Shown here in pieces: positions 6,812 through 15,000 of a stretch of 35,978 nt of DNA (position 1 is its first letter; every line of letters starts with the position of its first letter). Origin of the DNA: a virus; the IMG/VR virus record IMGVR_UViG_3300037110_000082, positions 1 through 35,978 of that record; one strand, 5' to 3'. A program made the position numbers and the translations under genes. Under the pieces are notes generated by a model. The model was not told the origin of the DNA and searched no databases. It saw nothing but the letters and a program-made list of their open reading frames with translations.

Positions 6812-8590
6812 ATGGCGCAAGTGCAACCGACCGAGATCACCGAGCTCGACGTCGAGAAGGTCTCCGGTGTCGAGTCACCGGCGAGCGGGACCGAGTTCCT
6901 GATCCTCAAGGCAACCGCCGAGCAGGACACCGAGGACTGCCCGACGTGCAAGGGCAAGGGCACGATCCTGCAGGGCAACCGCAAGTGCCCGGACTGCACC
7001 GATGGCAAGGTCGCCAAGCAGGCCGAGACGGCCGAGCCCGACGACGCCGCCAAGGCGCTGAGCGCCGCGGACCGCGACAAGATGCCGGCCAGCTCATTCG
7101 CCTACGTCGACGCGGCCGGCGGCAAGCATCTGCCCGTCCACGACAAGGGGCATGTCCAGGCGGCGATGGGACGCCTCGGCCAGCAGGATTTCTCGGGCGC
7201 CAAGGGCTCGGCGGCCGACGCCAAGGCCAAGGCGGCGCGCAAGATCAAGGCGGCCGCGAAGACGCACGGAATCGACGTCGACGAGGACTCCGACGTGGCG
7301 CAGACCGCCAGCAAGGGCGCCGTGCAGGACGCGCTCGGCGGGACCGCGACCCCGGAGCGCGCCGGCTATGACCCGAGCACCGGCCGGTCCGGCGTCGCGG
7401 GCCCGGTCACCACGGGCGCCCGTCAGCTCCCGGAGCCGCGCACCGCCGGCGGCGGCAAGTCGACCTACACGATCCCCGCCGAGGACAAGCAGGACCTGAC
7501 GAAGACCGCGGGCCCGGCGGTCGCGTTCGCGTTCTCGAGCCTGGCGGGCGCGATCGAGAAGCTCGCCGAGCTCCGCGAGCTCGAGCAGCGCGCCAGCAAG
7601 GCCGGGATGACCTTGACGGCGCCCTCGCCGGACGAGTCAGCGCAGCCGGGGAACATGCCGTGGGAGTCCTATGACTCAGCCACCTTGGCGCAGGTCGCGC
7701 ACACGCTCGCATCGTGCGACAGCGCGATCAGCGCGATCATCGCCCGCGAGCGCGCCGAAGCCAACGACGTCGACCCGGGCGACTACGAGAACGCCTGGGA
7801 CCTCGGAGATGCACAGAGCGCGCTGGACTGCGCCCTGGGGATCGTCGCCAGGCTCAGCTTCACCGAGGCCGCCGAAGCGGACCACGCCGGCGCCGAGAAG
7901 GCCGGGCGCAGGCTCTCGGGCAAGACCGAGTCGACGCTGCGCGCCGCCCGGGACCACCTCACCAGCGTCATCGGCGACGGTGACAAAAACACCAAGGCCG
8001 ACAAAGGCCAGGACTCCAAGGAGGAGGACGACATCATGTCATCAGTGACCAAGGAGGAGCTGGCCGAGGTTTTCGCGTCAGCCCTCAAGCCCCTTACCGA
8101 AGCGATCGCCAAGAACGCCAACAACGGCGGCGACATCTCAGAGGGCGACCTGCACGACAACGGCACCGTGAACGATGACCTGGCGCTGCCGGGCACCTCG
8201 ACCACACGGCCCGGCGTCACCAAGCAGGCAGCCCCGGCGGAGCAGGGCACGCAGGAAGCAGCACAGACGGACACGCAGACCATGCAGGACGTGACGAAGC
8301 AGCTCAAGGACCTGACCGAGTACGTCGGCAAGGTCGGTGGGTTGGTCGCGAAGATGGCCAAGGCGCCGCGTGGCGGCGGGCCGATCCTCACAGGGCAGCT
8401 CCCCGCGGGCCTACAGGCAGCGGGCGAGGGCCGACAGGACGGTGCGCTCACCAAGTCAGAGGGCCAGCAGGAGATCGAGCGCTTGGAGAAGCAGCTCGAT
8501 GAGGCGCGCGATCCGATGGCGCGCCAGCACCTGTCGATGACGCTGACGCAGCGCAAGCTGGCCGAGTTCCATCGCACCGCGGGCGTCTAG
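6812..8590 (+). CDS. Capsid assembly/scaffold precursor with DnaJ-like zinc finger and DUF6582-like domain
   Basis: A 592-residue protein from an ATG with AAGGAG 8 nt upstream. Residues 43-62 hold two CxxC pairs (CPTCKGKG and CPDC), like the DnaJ zinc-finger repeat. Residues about 90-157 (MPASSFAYVD, HLPVHDKGHV, ARKIKAAAKTHGI) resemble the DUF6582 domain found in phage head proteins. The remainder is Ala/Glu/Lys-rich and predicted helical or disordered. The last 60 residues have a heptad-like pattern (QQEIERLEKQLDEARD). The position between protease and major capsid, and this composition, suggest a scaffold. An internal in-frame ATG at 8036 with a strong ribosome site probably yields a shorter product. 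Confidence 0.7.
   Translation: MAQVQPTEITELDVEKVSGVESPASGTEFLILKATAEQDTEDCPTCKGKGTILQGNRKCPDCTDGKVAKQAETAEPDDAAKALSAADRDKMPASSFAYVDAAGGKHLPVHDKGHVQAAMGRLGQQDFSGAKGSAADAKAKAARKIKAAAKTHGIDVDEDSDVAQTASKGAVQDALGGTATPERAGYDPSTGRSGVAGPVTTGARQLPEPRTAGGGKSTYTIPAEDKQDLTKTAGPAVAFAFSSLAGAIEKLAELRELEQRASKAGMTLTAPSPDESAQPGNMPWESYDSATLAQVAHTLASCDSAISAIIARERAEANDVDPGDYENAWDLGDAQSALDCALGIVARLSFTEAAEADHAGAEKAGRRLSGKTESTLRAARDHLTSVIGDGDKNTKADKGQDSKEEDDIMSSVTKEELAEVFASALKPLTEAIAKNANNGGDISEGDLHDNGTVNDDLALPGTSTTRPGVTKQAAPAEQGTQEAAQTDTQTMQDVTKQLKDLTEYVGKVGGLVAKMAKAPRGGGPILTGQLPAGLQAAGEGRQDGALTKSEGQQEIERLEKQLDEARDPMARQHLSMTLTQRKLAEFHRTAGV
8036..8590 (+). CDS. Probable nested scaffold protein from an internal start
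   Basis: An in-frame ATG at 8036 lies 8 nt after AAGGAGGAGG (8018-8027), one of the strongest ribosome sites in the window. It would give a 184-residue product beginning MSSVTKEELAEVFAS that lacks the zinc-finger and DUF6582-like parts and keeps the helical C-terminal half. Nested scaffolds made from the end of a longer head gene are known in lambda (Nu3 within C). The SD also encodes Lys-Glu-Glu, so chance is possible. Confidence 0.5.
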   Translation: MSSVTKEELAEVFASALKPLTEAIAKNANNGGDISEGDLHDNGTVNDDLALPGTSTTRPGVTKQAAPAEQGTQEAAQTDTQTMQDVTKQLKDLTEYVGKVGGLVAKMAKAPRGGGPILTGQLPAGLQAAGEGRQDGALTKSEGQQEIERLEKQLDEARDPMARQHLSMTLTQRKLAEFHRTAGV

Positions 8591-8656
8591 GCGCCTGCAC
8601 CCACCCACCCTCGGCGCCGGTCAGGGCGCGCGCCTCACGCAGGTTGAGAGGCGCAC

Positions 8657-10141
8657 ATGGAAGGTCTCGCAGAGCTCACCCAAGAGACGATCGAGCAGGT
8701 CAACAAGGCCGCCCAGACGTCCGGGATCTATGCCGGCTCGGGCATTCAGGGCGTCGACCTCAGCGGCATGGTGTCGCTGGTCCCGGTCAACGTCCCCGCC
8801 CGCAACAACACCTCCGCGTTCCCGCGGACCGTCAGCAAGGACGGCGCGCAGGTCGCGACCTGGCGCGCGCTCCTGAACGTCAACGCCGGCCAGTCCGACG
8901 CGGCGATCGGCTTCGACTACGCCGGCACCTTGACGAACACCCAGGAGCAGGACGTCTACGCCCCGTACAAGCCGCTGGCGAAGGCCGGGCGCGTGACGCT
9001 CGACTCGGTCGGAGTGTCGAAGAACTTCGCCGACGTGCTCGCGGTCGCCGAGCTGCAGACGCTGATGGCGCTGTTCATCAGCCAGGACACGCACATCATC
9101 AACTCCCAGAACTGGGCGCTCGGCGCGCCCGCGCAGCCGGTGCTCACCACGGCAACCACGGGCGGCGCGATCGTCCCCTCGACGGTGTACGTGCGCGTCG
9201 CGGCACGCTCGGGCGCGAACTACTTCATCGGCGGCGGCAACTCGGTCGCGTCGGCGAGCCAGAACATCGTCGTGCCGGCGGGCACCAACACGAACGTCGT
9301 CGGCGCATCGGTCCCGGCGGTTCGCGGCGCCGTCGCCTACGACTGGTACGTCGGCACCACCGCCGCGGCGGGCGCCGAGTTCTACTACACGACCACGACC
9401 GTCGCGAGCGTCAGCATCACCTCGGTCCCGCTCGCCGCGCAGGCGCTGCCGTCGCTGCCGCTGCTCTCGAGCGTCGCCGCGCCCGCGACGGCGCCGGCGC
9501 TCGACACGAGCTGGAACGTCAACTGGTACAACGGCGTGATCGCCTCGAGCCTCGGTGACTACGGCGCGCAGGGGCCCGTGACCCCCGGGACCGGCACGCC
9601 GACCGGCGCGATCTTCATCGACAACCTCGGCGCCGCGATCTCCGGCTCGGGGTCGAGCATCGCGCTGCTCGATCAGATCAACGACGCGCTCTGGACCAGC
9701 GTGCAGCTGTCCCCGACCGCCTACATGGTCAACAGCCTGCAGGGCGACGAGATCTCGAAGCTGCTGCTCGGCTCGGCGGCCGCGACGACGTTCCTGCCCC
9801 CGACCGACACCGACGCCCGCACGAACCTCGCCGGCGGCGGGTTCGTCGGGCGGTACGTCAACAAGGCGGCGGGCGGCGTGCCGGTCAACATCGAGATCCA
9901 CCCGCGCGTCGCGCCGGGCACGATCATCGCCCGCACCGACCGCGTGCCGTTCCCCGGCAGCAATATCGGGACGGCCTACGAGGTCCGGACGCTCTTTGAT
10001 TCGTGGCGTTTTGATTACGCCGCGAGCTTCGTGCCGGGCGTGCTGGGCGGGGGTCCTCGCAGGGACTTCGAAATAAGAAGTCTAGAAACTTTAGTCAACA
10101 CAGCCCCCAGTTGTCAGTGCGTGGCATCGAATATTGGATAA
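8657..10141 (+). CDS. Major capsid protein (HK97 fold) with inserted beta domain
   Basis: A 494-residue protein in the expected place after the scaffold, with GAGAGG upstream of the ATG. The N-terminal part (NVPARNNTSAFPRTVS) and the C-terminal SWRFDYAASFVPGVL and EIRSLETLVN resemble actinophage major capsid proteins. Residues about 158-258 (LTTATTGGAIVPSTVYVRV to AVAYDWYVGTT and TTVASVSITS) look like an inserted Ig/fibronectin-like beta domain, which could sit on the capsid surface. The last 26 codons (10064-10141) change sharply in codon use: 16 end in A or T, with ATA, AGA, CTA and TTA, while the rest of the gene is nearly all GC-ending. Confidence 0.85.
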   Translation: MEGLAELTQETIEQVNKAAQTSGIYAGSGIQGVDLSGMVSLVPVNVPARNNTSAFPRTVSKDGAQVATWRALLNVNAGQSDAAIGFDYAGTLTNTQEQDVYAPYKPLAKAGRVTLDSVGVSKNFADVLAVAELQTLMALFISQDTHIINSQNWALGAPAQPVLTTATTGGAIVPSTVYVRVAARSGANYFIGGGNSVASASQNIVVPAGTNTNVVGASVPAVRGAVAYDWYVGTTAAAGAEFYYTTTTVASVSITSVPLAAQALPSLPLLSSVAAPATAPALDTSWNVNWYNGVIASSLGDYGAQGPVTPGTGTPTGAIFIDNLGAAISGSGSSIALLDQINDALWTSVQLSPTAYMVNSLQGDEISKLLLGSAAATTFLPPTDTDARTNLAGGGFVGRYVNKAAGGVPVNIEIHPRVAPGTIIARTDRVPFPGSNIGTAYEVRTLFDSWRFDYAASFVPGVLGGGPRRDFEIRSLETLVNTAPSCQCVASNIG

Positions 10142-10179
10142 GGCGCCACGTTCACGAGAGTCTCTGAAACCCCGTCGCC

Positions 10180-10216
10180 CGCTGCCCGGTGAGCCCTGAC
10201 CTCCTGCCGGGCGGCG
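10180..10216 (+). other. Hairpin after major capsid gene
   Basis: CGCTGCCCGG (10180-10189) can pair with CCGGGCGGCG (10207-10216), including one G-T wobble, with a 17-nt loop. It lies between the capsid stop and the GAAGGAGGT ribosome site of the next gene. There is no T-run. It could stabilise the 3' end of the capsid mRNA or attenuate readthrough. Confidence 0.45.
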
Positions 10217-10247
10217 TGGCGGCGACAACACCGAAGGAGGTCAACCC

Positions 10248-10541
10248 ATGACGCAGATCTACCACGTCATCCAAACCACCAGCGACCGCTACGTGCTCGA
10301 CCCCGAGCGCGGGATGGTGCAGCGCCGCGAGCTCGTCATGCAAGCGGCGACGACGGGCGCGATCAAGCACGGCGACGATCAGTTCGAGGTGCAGGCCGAC
10401 GGGACGTTCGACGTTCCTGCGCATGTCGCCGCGCACTTCCTCGGCAGGCCGGGGTGGCACGAGGGCTCGAACCCGTTCGCCGAGGCGCAGGACGAGCCCG
10501 AGAAGCCGGCGCGCGCCAAGACCAAGGCGCCGGCGCCGTGA
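10248..10541 (+). CDS. Small head-region protein, unknown function
   Basis: A 97-residue protein with a strong GAAGGAGGT ribosome site. The centre reads FDVPAHVAAHFLGRPGW, a pattern (VPxxxAxxLLxxPGW) I have seen in small proteins next to phage capsid genes. The C-terminus is Glu/Lys/Ala/Pro-rich. Its GTGA junction with the next gene implies coupled translation. It may be a head completion protein, but no function can be assigned. Confidence 0.75.
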   Translation: MTQIYHVIQTTSDRYVLDPERGMVQRRELVMQAATTGAIKHGDDQFEVQADGTFDVPAHVAAHFLGRPGWHEGSNPFAEAQDEPEKPARAKTKAPAP

Positions 10542-10915
10542 ACGCGATCAACGGCGCCGGCGCGGTCGCCCTCGCCGCCGTCAGACAAGCCGCCGAGCAG
10601 CGCCGGCAGGTCGCGCAGAACGCCCCGGCGATCGCCGCGAACCTGCCGGCGCAGGCGGGGCTCGTGTGCCCGTGCGGGGAGCGGATCCGCTCAGAGCAGG
10701 TCACGTACTTCATGCTCGGCGAGGAAACCGTCCCGACCCCCCAAGGTCCCCAAGCAACGATCACGCTGCGGGCCGCCGCGTTCCACTCACGTCAGTGCCC
10801 GTTGGCAGTGGTGGCCGAGCGTAACGCGCTGGCAAGGCGTGAGGGTCCGGCGGGTAGGGTCACGTGGCTCGATGAGAAGCGTGCCGCCAAGCAGAGGCGT
10901 GAGCAGGGCGAGTAA
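10538..10915 (+). CDS. Hypothetical protein with a Cys cluster
   Basis: A 125-residue protein from the GTG at 10538, which overlaps the previous TGA as GTGA. The open frame continues upstream, but the overlap and the MNAING start argue for this position. It is helical at the N-terminus, with CPCGERI at about 43-49 and a later SRQCPL, three cysteines that might bind metal. The C-terminus is very basic (EKRAAKQRREQGE). Its place between capsid and connector genes suggests a virion or assembly role. No family is recognised. Confidence 0.65.
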   Translation: MNAINGAGAVALAAVRQAAEQRRQVAQNAPAIAANLPAQAGLVCPCGERIRSEQVTYFMLGEETVPTPQGPQATITLRAAAFHSRQCPLAVVAERNALARREGPAGRVTWLDEKRAAKQRREQGE

Positions 10916-10931
10916 GTCAACAGGGTAACTG

Positions 10932-11066
10932 CTGTGGTTAAGGGCCGCTTCGCGACCGTGACACGGCACAGTCCCGGCGCCGCTGTTCGAGCGCATCCCG
11001 CTGCACCCGATCCGGCCCGCGATCCGGGACACGGCGCGCTTGCGCGCCCCTAACCCAAAGCGTTAC
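10932..11066 (+). repeat. Complete paired-arm element, copy 1
   Basis: The 116 bases 10938-11053 are identical to 21244-21359. The left arm is TTAAGGGCCGCTTCGCGACC plus the GTGACACGGCACAGTC tail. The centre holds GATCCGGCCCGCGATCC. The right arm is GGCGCGCTTGCGCGCC followed by CCTAACCCAAAGCG. The ends are inverted (GGTTA against TAACC). It fills the gap between two rightward genes, ending about 27 nt before the GTG at 11093. Confidence 0.85.
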
Positions 11067-11092
11067 CTGCAACACATCCAAGGAGTGACACA

Positions 11093-11476
11093 GTGACCCT
11101 TATCCCTGACCCCGCAGGGGTGCTCGAGTCAGACGCGCACCGCCGCGTGCTCGCGCACCTCTCAACACCCGAGAGCGCCTACGGCTGGAGCCTGCAAGCG
11201 CTCGCGACGACGCGGATGGCGGGCGACTACTCGCTGATCCACCAGCGCGTGGCCGAAGGCGAGAGCGCACCGACACCGACCGAGGTGCTCTCAACGATCC
11301 TCGCCTGGGCGGTCGAGCACGGGTACGCCGAGGCGAGCGCCGCCGGCGCCTACCGCCAGACGCCCGCGGGCCACGAGCTGCTGGCCGTAGCGCCGTTCGA
11401 CCCGGGGAACCCGGGGCCGGCGAGCATCGACACCCACACCGCCCACAGTGGCGCCGCTACCGCCTGGGAGGCGTGA
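11093..11476 (+). CDS. Hypothetical protein, possible winged-helix-like fold
   Basis: A 127-residue protein from a GTG with CAAGGAGTG upstream. The segment HRRVLAHLSTPES, later VLSTILAWAVEHGYAE, then AYRQTPAGHELLA, resembles the helix-helix-wing layout of a winged-helix domain (a 'recognition' helix followed by a short beta hairpin). That is a weak structural impression and no catalytic motif is present. It overlaps the next gene start by one base and is probably co-translated. In this position a structural role is as likely as DNA binding. Confidence 0.7.
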   Translation: MTLIPDPAGVLESDAHRRVLAHLSTPESAYGWSLQALATTRMAGDYSLIHQRVAEGESAPTPTEVLSTILAWAVEHGYAEASAAGAYRQTPAGHELLAVAPFDPGNPGPASIDTHTAHSGAATAWEA

Positions 11477-12114
11477 TGCACACCGATCTGATCATCCCGA
11501 CGCTTGACCTCAAGCGCGGGTTCTTCACCGCCGCCGGCCGCGACGTGTTCGCACCCGTCGTCGACTGGGAGCTGGTCGACTGGTGCAAGCGCACCCGCGA
11601 CCGTACCGGCAAGCTGCCCGCGGGCATCGCCGGGGGCTCGGGGAGCTTCACCGCGAACGCGACGCAGGGCTCCCCGAAGATCCTCTCGCACCTCACGAGC
11701 CAGGACAACGCCGCCTGGGCGAACCTCGCGACCACCTACTTCGGGCTGCAGATCACCACTTTGTCGGACTCGGCGCACACCACGGTCGGGGCGATCCCGT
11801 CGACGACGACGGCGACGAACGTGATCGAGCCGACCTACACCGGCTACACCACGCGCTACGCGATGCCGGCCGCGGCGTGGAACGCGCCGGTGCCGGGCGC
11901 CGCCGGGGTGGCGTCGGGGATCACGAACAACGCCGCGTTCAACATGACCGGCTGCACCGCCTTGACCAGCACGATCATCGGCTGGTTCCTGTGCGACCAG
12001 GCCACGGCAGCGGGGAATGTGATCGCGTGGGGGTCCGTCACCTCGACCGTCATCAGTTCGACCCAGACGCCGCCGGCGGTGGGTGCGGGCGCGATCAGCA
12101 TAACCCTGCTCTGA
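11476..12114 (+). CDS. Phage structural protein, fibre/appendage-like
   Basis: A 212-residue protein from ATG 11476 (TGATG junction with the previous gene; GTG 11473 is an alternative). The second half reads YTGYTTRYAMPAAAW, NNAAFNMTG, IGWFLCDQATAAGNVIAWG and AGAISITLL. This is the repeating pattern of a widespread family of phage appendage or fibre-associated proteins, in which a 'GYAR', 'T-N-A-A-x-x-F' and 'GxxxF…A' order recurs before a C-terminal ITL. It is likely a virion surface component. The exact place in the particle is not known from sequence. Confidence 0.65.
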   Translation: MHTDLIIPTLDLKRGFFTAAGRDVFAPVVDWELVDWCKRTRDRTGKLPAGIAGGSGSFTANATQGSPKILSHLTSQDNAAWANLATTYFGLQITTLSDSAHTTVGAIPSTTTATNVIEPTYTGYTTRYAMPAAAWNAPVPGAAGVASGITNNAAFNMTGCTALTSTIIGWFLCDQATAAGNVIAWGSVTSTVISSTQTPPAVGAGAISITLL

Positions 12115-12121
12115 GGGCGTA

Positions 12122-13012
12122 ATGCCCGACAGCCATGCGAACTTCGCGGCGGGCGCGGTAGCGACGGCGCCGAGCCCGGCGACCACGGGGACGACGCTCG
12201 CCGTTGCGACGGGGAGCGTGCCGTGGTCGGCGCCGCCGTTCAACGTGACGGTGTGCCCGGCCGGGACGGCGCCGAGCAACGCGAACGCCGAGATCGCCCG
12301 CGTCACCGCGATCGCGGTCAACGCGCCGACGGGCTACGACACGCTGACGATCGCCCGCGGCCCGCAGGCCGGCGACCCGGGCGGCATCAACCGCTCGATC
12401 GTGGTGGGCGACCAGATCTTCGAGGGGCCGACGGCCAAGACGTTCACCGACATCGAGAGCCAGCTCGCGGTCCCGGTCTCCACGGCGGTCGCCGTGACCG
12501 CCGTTCCCGGGCAGCCCGTGTTCTGCACGGCGGCGCTGGCGGTCGCGCTCCCGAGCGCACCCGTGCAGGGCGCGCGCGTGCAGGTCGTCGCCGCCGGCGG
12601 CACGGTCACGGTCAACGCGGGCGGCTCGGATCACATCTTCTCCTACGGCACCGGCGGGCTGACGACGCTGACGCTGGGCAACGGCACCAACGTCGACCTG
12701 CGCTACCTCGGCACCGTCTGGTACGTGGTCGCGGGGGCGCCGCAGGGAGCGGCGCCGTGGCTGGCGCTTCCCTCCACAAAGCAACTGGTGTTCAACTGCG
12801 GCCAAGCGATTCTCGCCCTCAACGGCGTGATGGGGCAAAACCTCCCGATCGCGCACGGACTCGGGAAGGCACCGATCGGCGCGATCGTGCAGTCGATCAA
12901 CGGAACATCAATAGTTCAGGTGCAGCAGACCGCTGGTTCGGATGCAACGAACCTTTATGTCTCGTCGAGCGCTGCGATCACCGCGGGCGTGAGCTGGATC
13001 GCGTTCGGCTGA
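12122..13012 (+). CDS. Minor structural/tail-fibre-like protein
   Basis: A 296-residue protein starting 8 nt after the previous stop. The N-terminus (NFAAGAVATAPSPATTGTTL, then FNVTVCPAGTAPSNANAEI and RVTAIAV) matches a domain common at the start of actinophage minor structural proteins. The middle is beta-rich with Gly/Thr turns. The C-terminal 90 residues (IAHGLGKAPIGAIVQS to SSAAITAGVSWIAFG) look like a separate adhesion module. From about 12770 to 12970 its codons use more A and T than the rest of the gene (for example CAA, TCA, ATA, GTT, CTT), consistent with a swapped host-range domain. Confidence 0.7.
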   Translation: MPDSHANFAAGAVATAPSPATTGTTLAVATGSVPWSAPPFNVTVCPAGTAPSNANAEIARVTAIAVNAPTGYDTLTIARGPQAGDPGGINRSIVVGDQIFEGPTAKTFTDIESQLAVPVSTAVAVTAVPGQPVFCTAALAVALPSAPVQGARVQVVAAGGTVTVNAGGSDHIFSYGTGGLTTLTLGNGTNVDLRYLGTVWYVVAGAPQGAAPWLALPSTKQLVFNCGQAILALNGVMGQNLPIAHGLGKAPIGAIVQSINGTSIVQVQQTAGSDATNLYVSSSAAITAGVSWIAFG

Positions 13013-13052
13013 TGCTCTTGGTCATAAGCAACGCCCATTAGGAAGGAATGAA

Positions 13053-13256
13053 ATGCCAACAAGCGTGACTCTGACGATCGCCGACGCGGACCTGCCGAGG
13101 CTCCAGGCCGCCCTGACCGCAGCCGGGATCTCGCAGCCCAAGCAGGCGCTGGTCGCCTACATCACGGCGTTCGTCAAGAGCTACGAGACCTCGCAGGCGC
13201 AGGTGGCCTCAGGCGCGAGCTACGCCGCGGGCTACACGCCGATCGCCCCGACTTGA
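13053..13256 (+). CDS. Small structural-region protein, unknown function
   Basis: A 67-residue protein with AGGAAGGA before the ATG. It begins with a beta strand (SVTLTIADADLPRL) followed by two helices (QALVAYITAFVKSYETSQAQV). Similar short proteins with a 'V-x-L-T-v-x-D-a-D' start and 'aYI-x-x-F-V-x-x-Y-E' follow fibre-like genes in other actinophages. Function is unknown. An ATG at 13048 is in another frame and leads nowhere. Confidence 0.75.
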   Translation: MPTSVTLTIADADLPRLQAALTAAGISQPKQALVAYITAFVKSYETSQAQVASGASYAAGYTPIAPT

Positions 13257-13274
13257 GCGCTGAGGTGATCTAGC

Positions 13275-14624
13275 GTGCCGGGCTTCGCCGGCTCCGAGCT
13301 CGCCGGCACGTGCTTCGCCGGCCTGCAGCCGACGCCCGCGCTGATCGTCCCGGCGCCATGCGCAGCCGCCAGTAGCGCGAGCGCCGCCGCCACCGCCTGG
13401 ACCCGGGTGGTGCCGGCGCCGTGCGCGGCTGCGAGCACGACGGCCGGCCTGCTCACCGCCGCCACGGCGATCGCCCCTGCGCTCAGCGGATCGGTGAGCG
13501 CCGCCGGCACGTCGATCAGCGCACCGGCGTTGCTGGCACCGAGCGCGGCCGCGTCCGCGTCGACCGCGACCGGGACGCTCAGCGCCATGGCAGGGCTGGC
13601 GCCGGCGCCGGCGCAGTCCGCCGGCGTCGCGAGCTCGTCGCTGGCGGCCGCGTCAGCCATCCAGCCTGCAGCGTCCGCGTCGAGCGCGAGCGCCGCCGCG
13701 ACCATGACCGCTACCGCGACGCTCGCCCCCGCCGCCGCGAGCAGCCTGAGCGCCGACAGCGCGACCGTCACCGCGGCGGGCGCCGCGAGCATCACCCCTG
13801 CCCCCGCCGGCGCCTCCAGCGGCACGCAGGGGACCGTCACAGCGTCAACCACGCTCACGCCGCAGGCCGCCGCCGGAGCGAGCACAGCGACCGGTGCGCT
13901 CGCCGCAGCCGCGGCGCTCACGCCGGGCGCATCCGCCGGCGCGAGCAGCGCGACGTCGAGCATCACCGCGGCCGTCTCGCTGAGCCCGAGCGCCGCCACG
14001 AGCACGAGCACCGCGGCCGCGAGCATCACCGTAACCGCCACGCTCACCCCCGCCGCCGCGAGCAGCGTCAGCGCCGCCGGCGGCACCGTGAGCGCTCCGG
14101 GCATCACGATGATCACCCCGGCGCCCGCCGGTGCTCTCAGCGCCGCACAGGGCGCCGTGAGCGCGGCGACGACGCTCACCCCGGCCACGGCCGGCGCCGG
14201 GAGCGGGACCTCGGCGACCGTCGCCGTGCCGGCGACGCTCACGCCGGCCGGATCCGGCGGTGCGAGCGGGGCCGCCTGCACCCTCCTCACCGCCGCGGCG
14301 TCGCTGAGCCCGAGCGCAGCCGCCAGCACGAGCACGGCCGCCGCGAGCATCACGGCAGCCGCCGGCATCGCGCCCGCGCCCGCGTCCGCTCTGTCGAGCA
14401 GCACCGCGAGCCTCGCGGCCGTGGCCGTCGTGCTGTCTCTCACCGCCGCCGTGGGCGCGTCCGGCACGCTCGCGGCTTTGACCGTGCCGGGGCCGCTCGG
14501 CCTGGCGCCGTGCGCCGCCACGAGCACCGCCGCCGGCGCCGTGACCGTGTGGGTCCCGACCGTGCTCGCGACCGTGACCCTCAGCGATGCGGCGCTCTAC
14601 CAGGTGGCCCTCTCCGATGCCTAA
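13275..14624 (+). CDS. Ala/Ser/Thr-rich tandem repeat protein
   Basis: A 449-residue protein from a GTG after GAGGTGAT. After a short N-terminus (MPGFAGSELAGTCFAG), nearly all of it is a degenerate repeat of about 22 residues with the core TLTPAAAS-x-SA-x-x-ATVTAA. Longer units also recur, for example SLSPSAA-x-STSTAAASIT at two places. The end (VTLSDAALYQVALSDA) is non-repetitive. Such low-complexity beta-forming proteins occur near phage connector and tail genes, but no function is established. Because codons are so GC-rich, the antisense frames are also open for hundreds of codons. This strand is preferred because of gene order and junctions. Confidence 0.7.
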   Translation: MPGFAGSELAGTCFAGLQPTPALIVPAPCAAASSASAAATAWTRVVPAPCAAASTTAGLLTAATAIAPALSGSVSAAGTSISAPALLAPSAAASASTATGTLSAMAGLAPAPAQSAGVASSSLAAASAIQPAASASSASAAATMTATATLAPAAASSLSADSATVTAAGAASITPAPAGASSGTQGTVTASTTLTPQAAAGASTATGALAAAAALTPGASAGASSATSSITAAVSLSPSAATSTSTAAASITVTATLTPAAASSVSAAGGTVSAPGITMITPAPAGALSAAQGAVSAATTLTPATAGAGSGTSATVAVPATLTPAGSGGASGAACTLLTAAASLSPSAAASTSTAAASITAAAGIAPAPASALSSSTASLAAVAVVLSLTAAVGASGTLAALTVPGPLGLAPCAATSTAAGAVTVWVPTVLATVTLSDAALYQVALSDA

Positions 14625-14907
14625 CGCCAATCCCAACACGTACAGCATCGGCGATCTCGTGCAGCTGACCGCGAGCTTTCAGACCGTGCCGGAGGGCGCG
14701 CCGATCGACCCGAGCGCCGTGCTGATCACCGTCTGCGACCCCGCTTTGAACGAGACGACGCCGGCCGTGGAGAACCCGTCGGTGGGTGCTTTCACCGCCC
14801 TGGTCTCACCGACGATCGCGGGTAAGTGGCGCTGGCGGGCGACCGGGACCGGCGCGGCGCAGGCGTCGGCGGACGGGCTGTTCCTGGTAGCGGAGCAGAC
14901 GTTCTAG
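14617..14907 (+). CDS. Small Ig-like structural protein
   Basis: A 96-residue protein from ATG 14617, overlapping the end of the repeat protein by 8 nt. The pattern YSIGDLVQLTASFQT, then PSAVLITVCDP, GAFTALVSPTIAGKWRWRATG and ADGLFLV is an immunoglobulin-like strand order. It matches a small actinophage family found next to head-tail connector genes. It probably decorates or joins the neck, but the exact role is not known. Confidence 0.7.
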   Translation: MPNANPNTYSIGDLVQLTASFQTVPEGAPIDPSAVLITVCDPALNETTPAVENPSVGAFTALVSPTIAGKWRWRATGTGAAQASADGLFLVAEQTF

Positions 14908-14915
14908 GCGGCTAC

Positions 14916-14960
14916 TGATCAGGGCCGCGCAAGCGCGACCGTGCGGCGGATCGCGCCCTC
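14916..14960 (+). repeat. Forward hairpin arm after 14907
   Basis: GGCCGCGCAAGCGCGACC forms a CGCG stem with a CAAG loop and the same C-A mismatch seen in other forward arms. It is followed by GTGCGGCGGATCGCGCCCTC. The usual TTTGGGTTA is not recognisable here, so this is a degenerate copy. Confidence 0.55.
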
Positions 14961-15000
14961 GTGACGGTAGGCTTCGTGGCGCCAGAATTAGCAGCACGGC

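Noticed and set aside
10938-11053. Insertion sequence or transposon
   Set aside because: There is no transposase ORF and no target duplication. It is a 116-bp noncoding element only.
13232-14527. 431-codon antisense ORF opposite the Ala/Ser/Thr repeat protein
   Set aside because: Antisense of a GC-rich repeat is bound to be open. It lacks start signals in context, while the plus frame fits neighbouring junctions.
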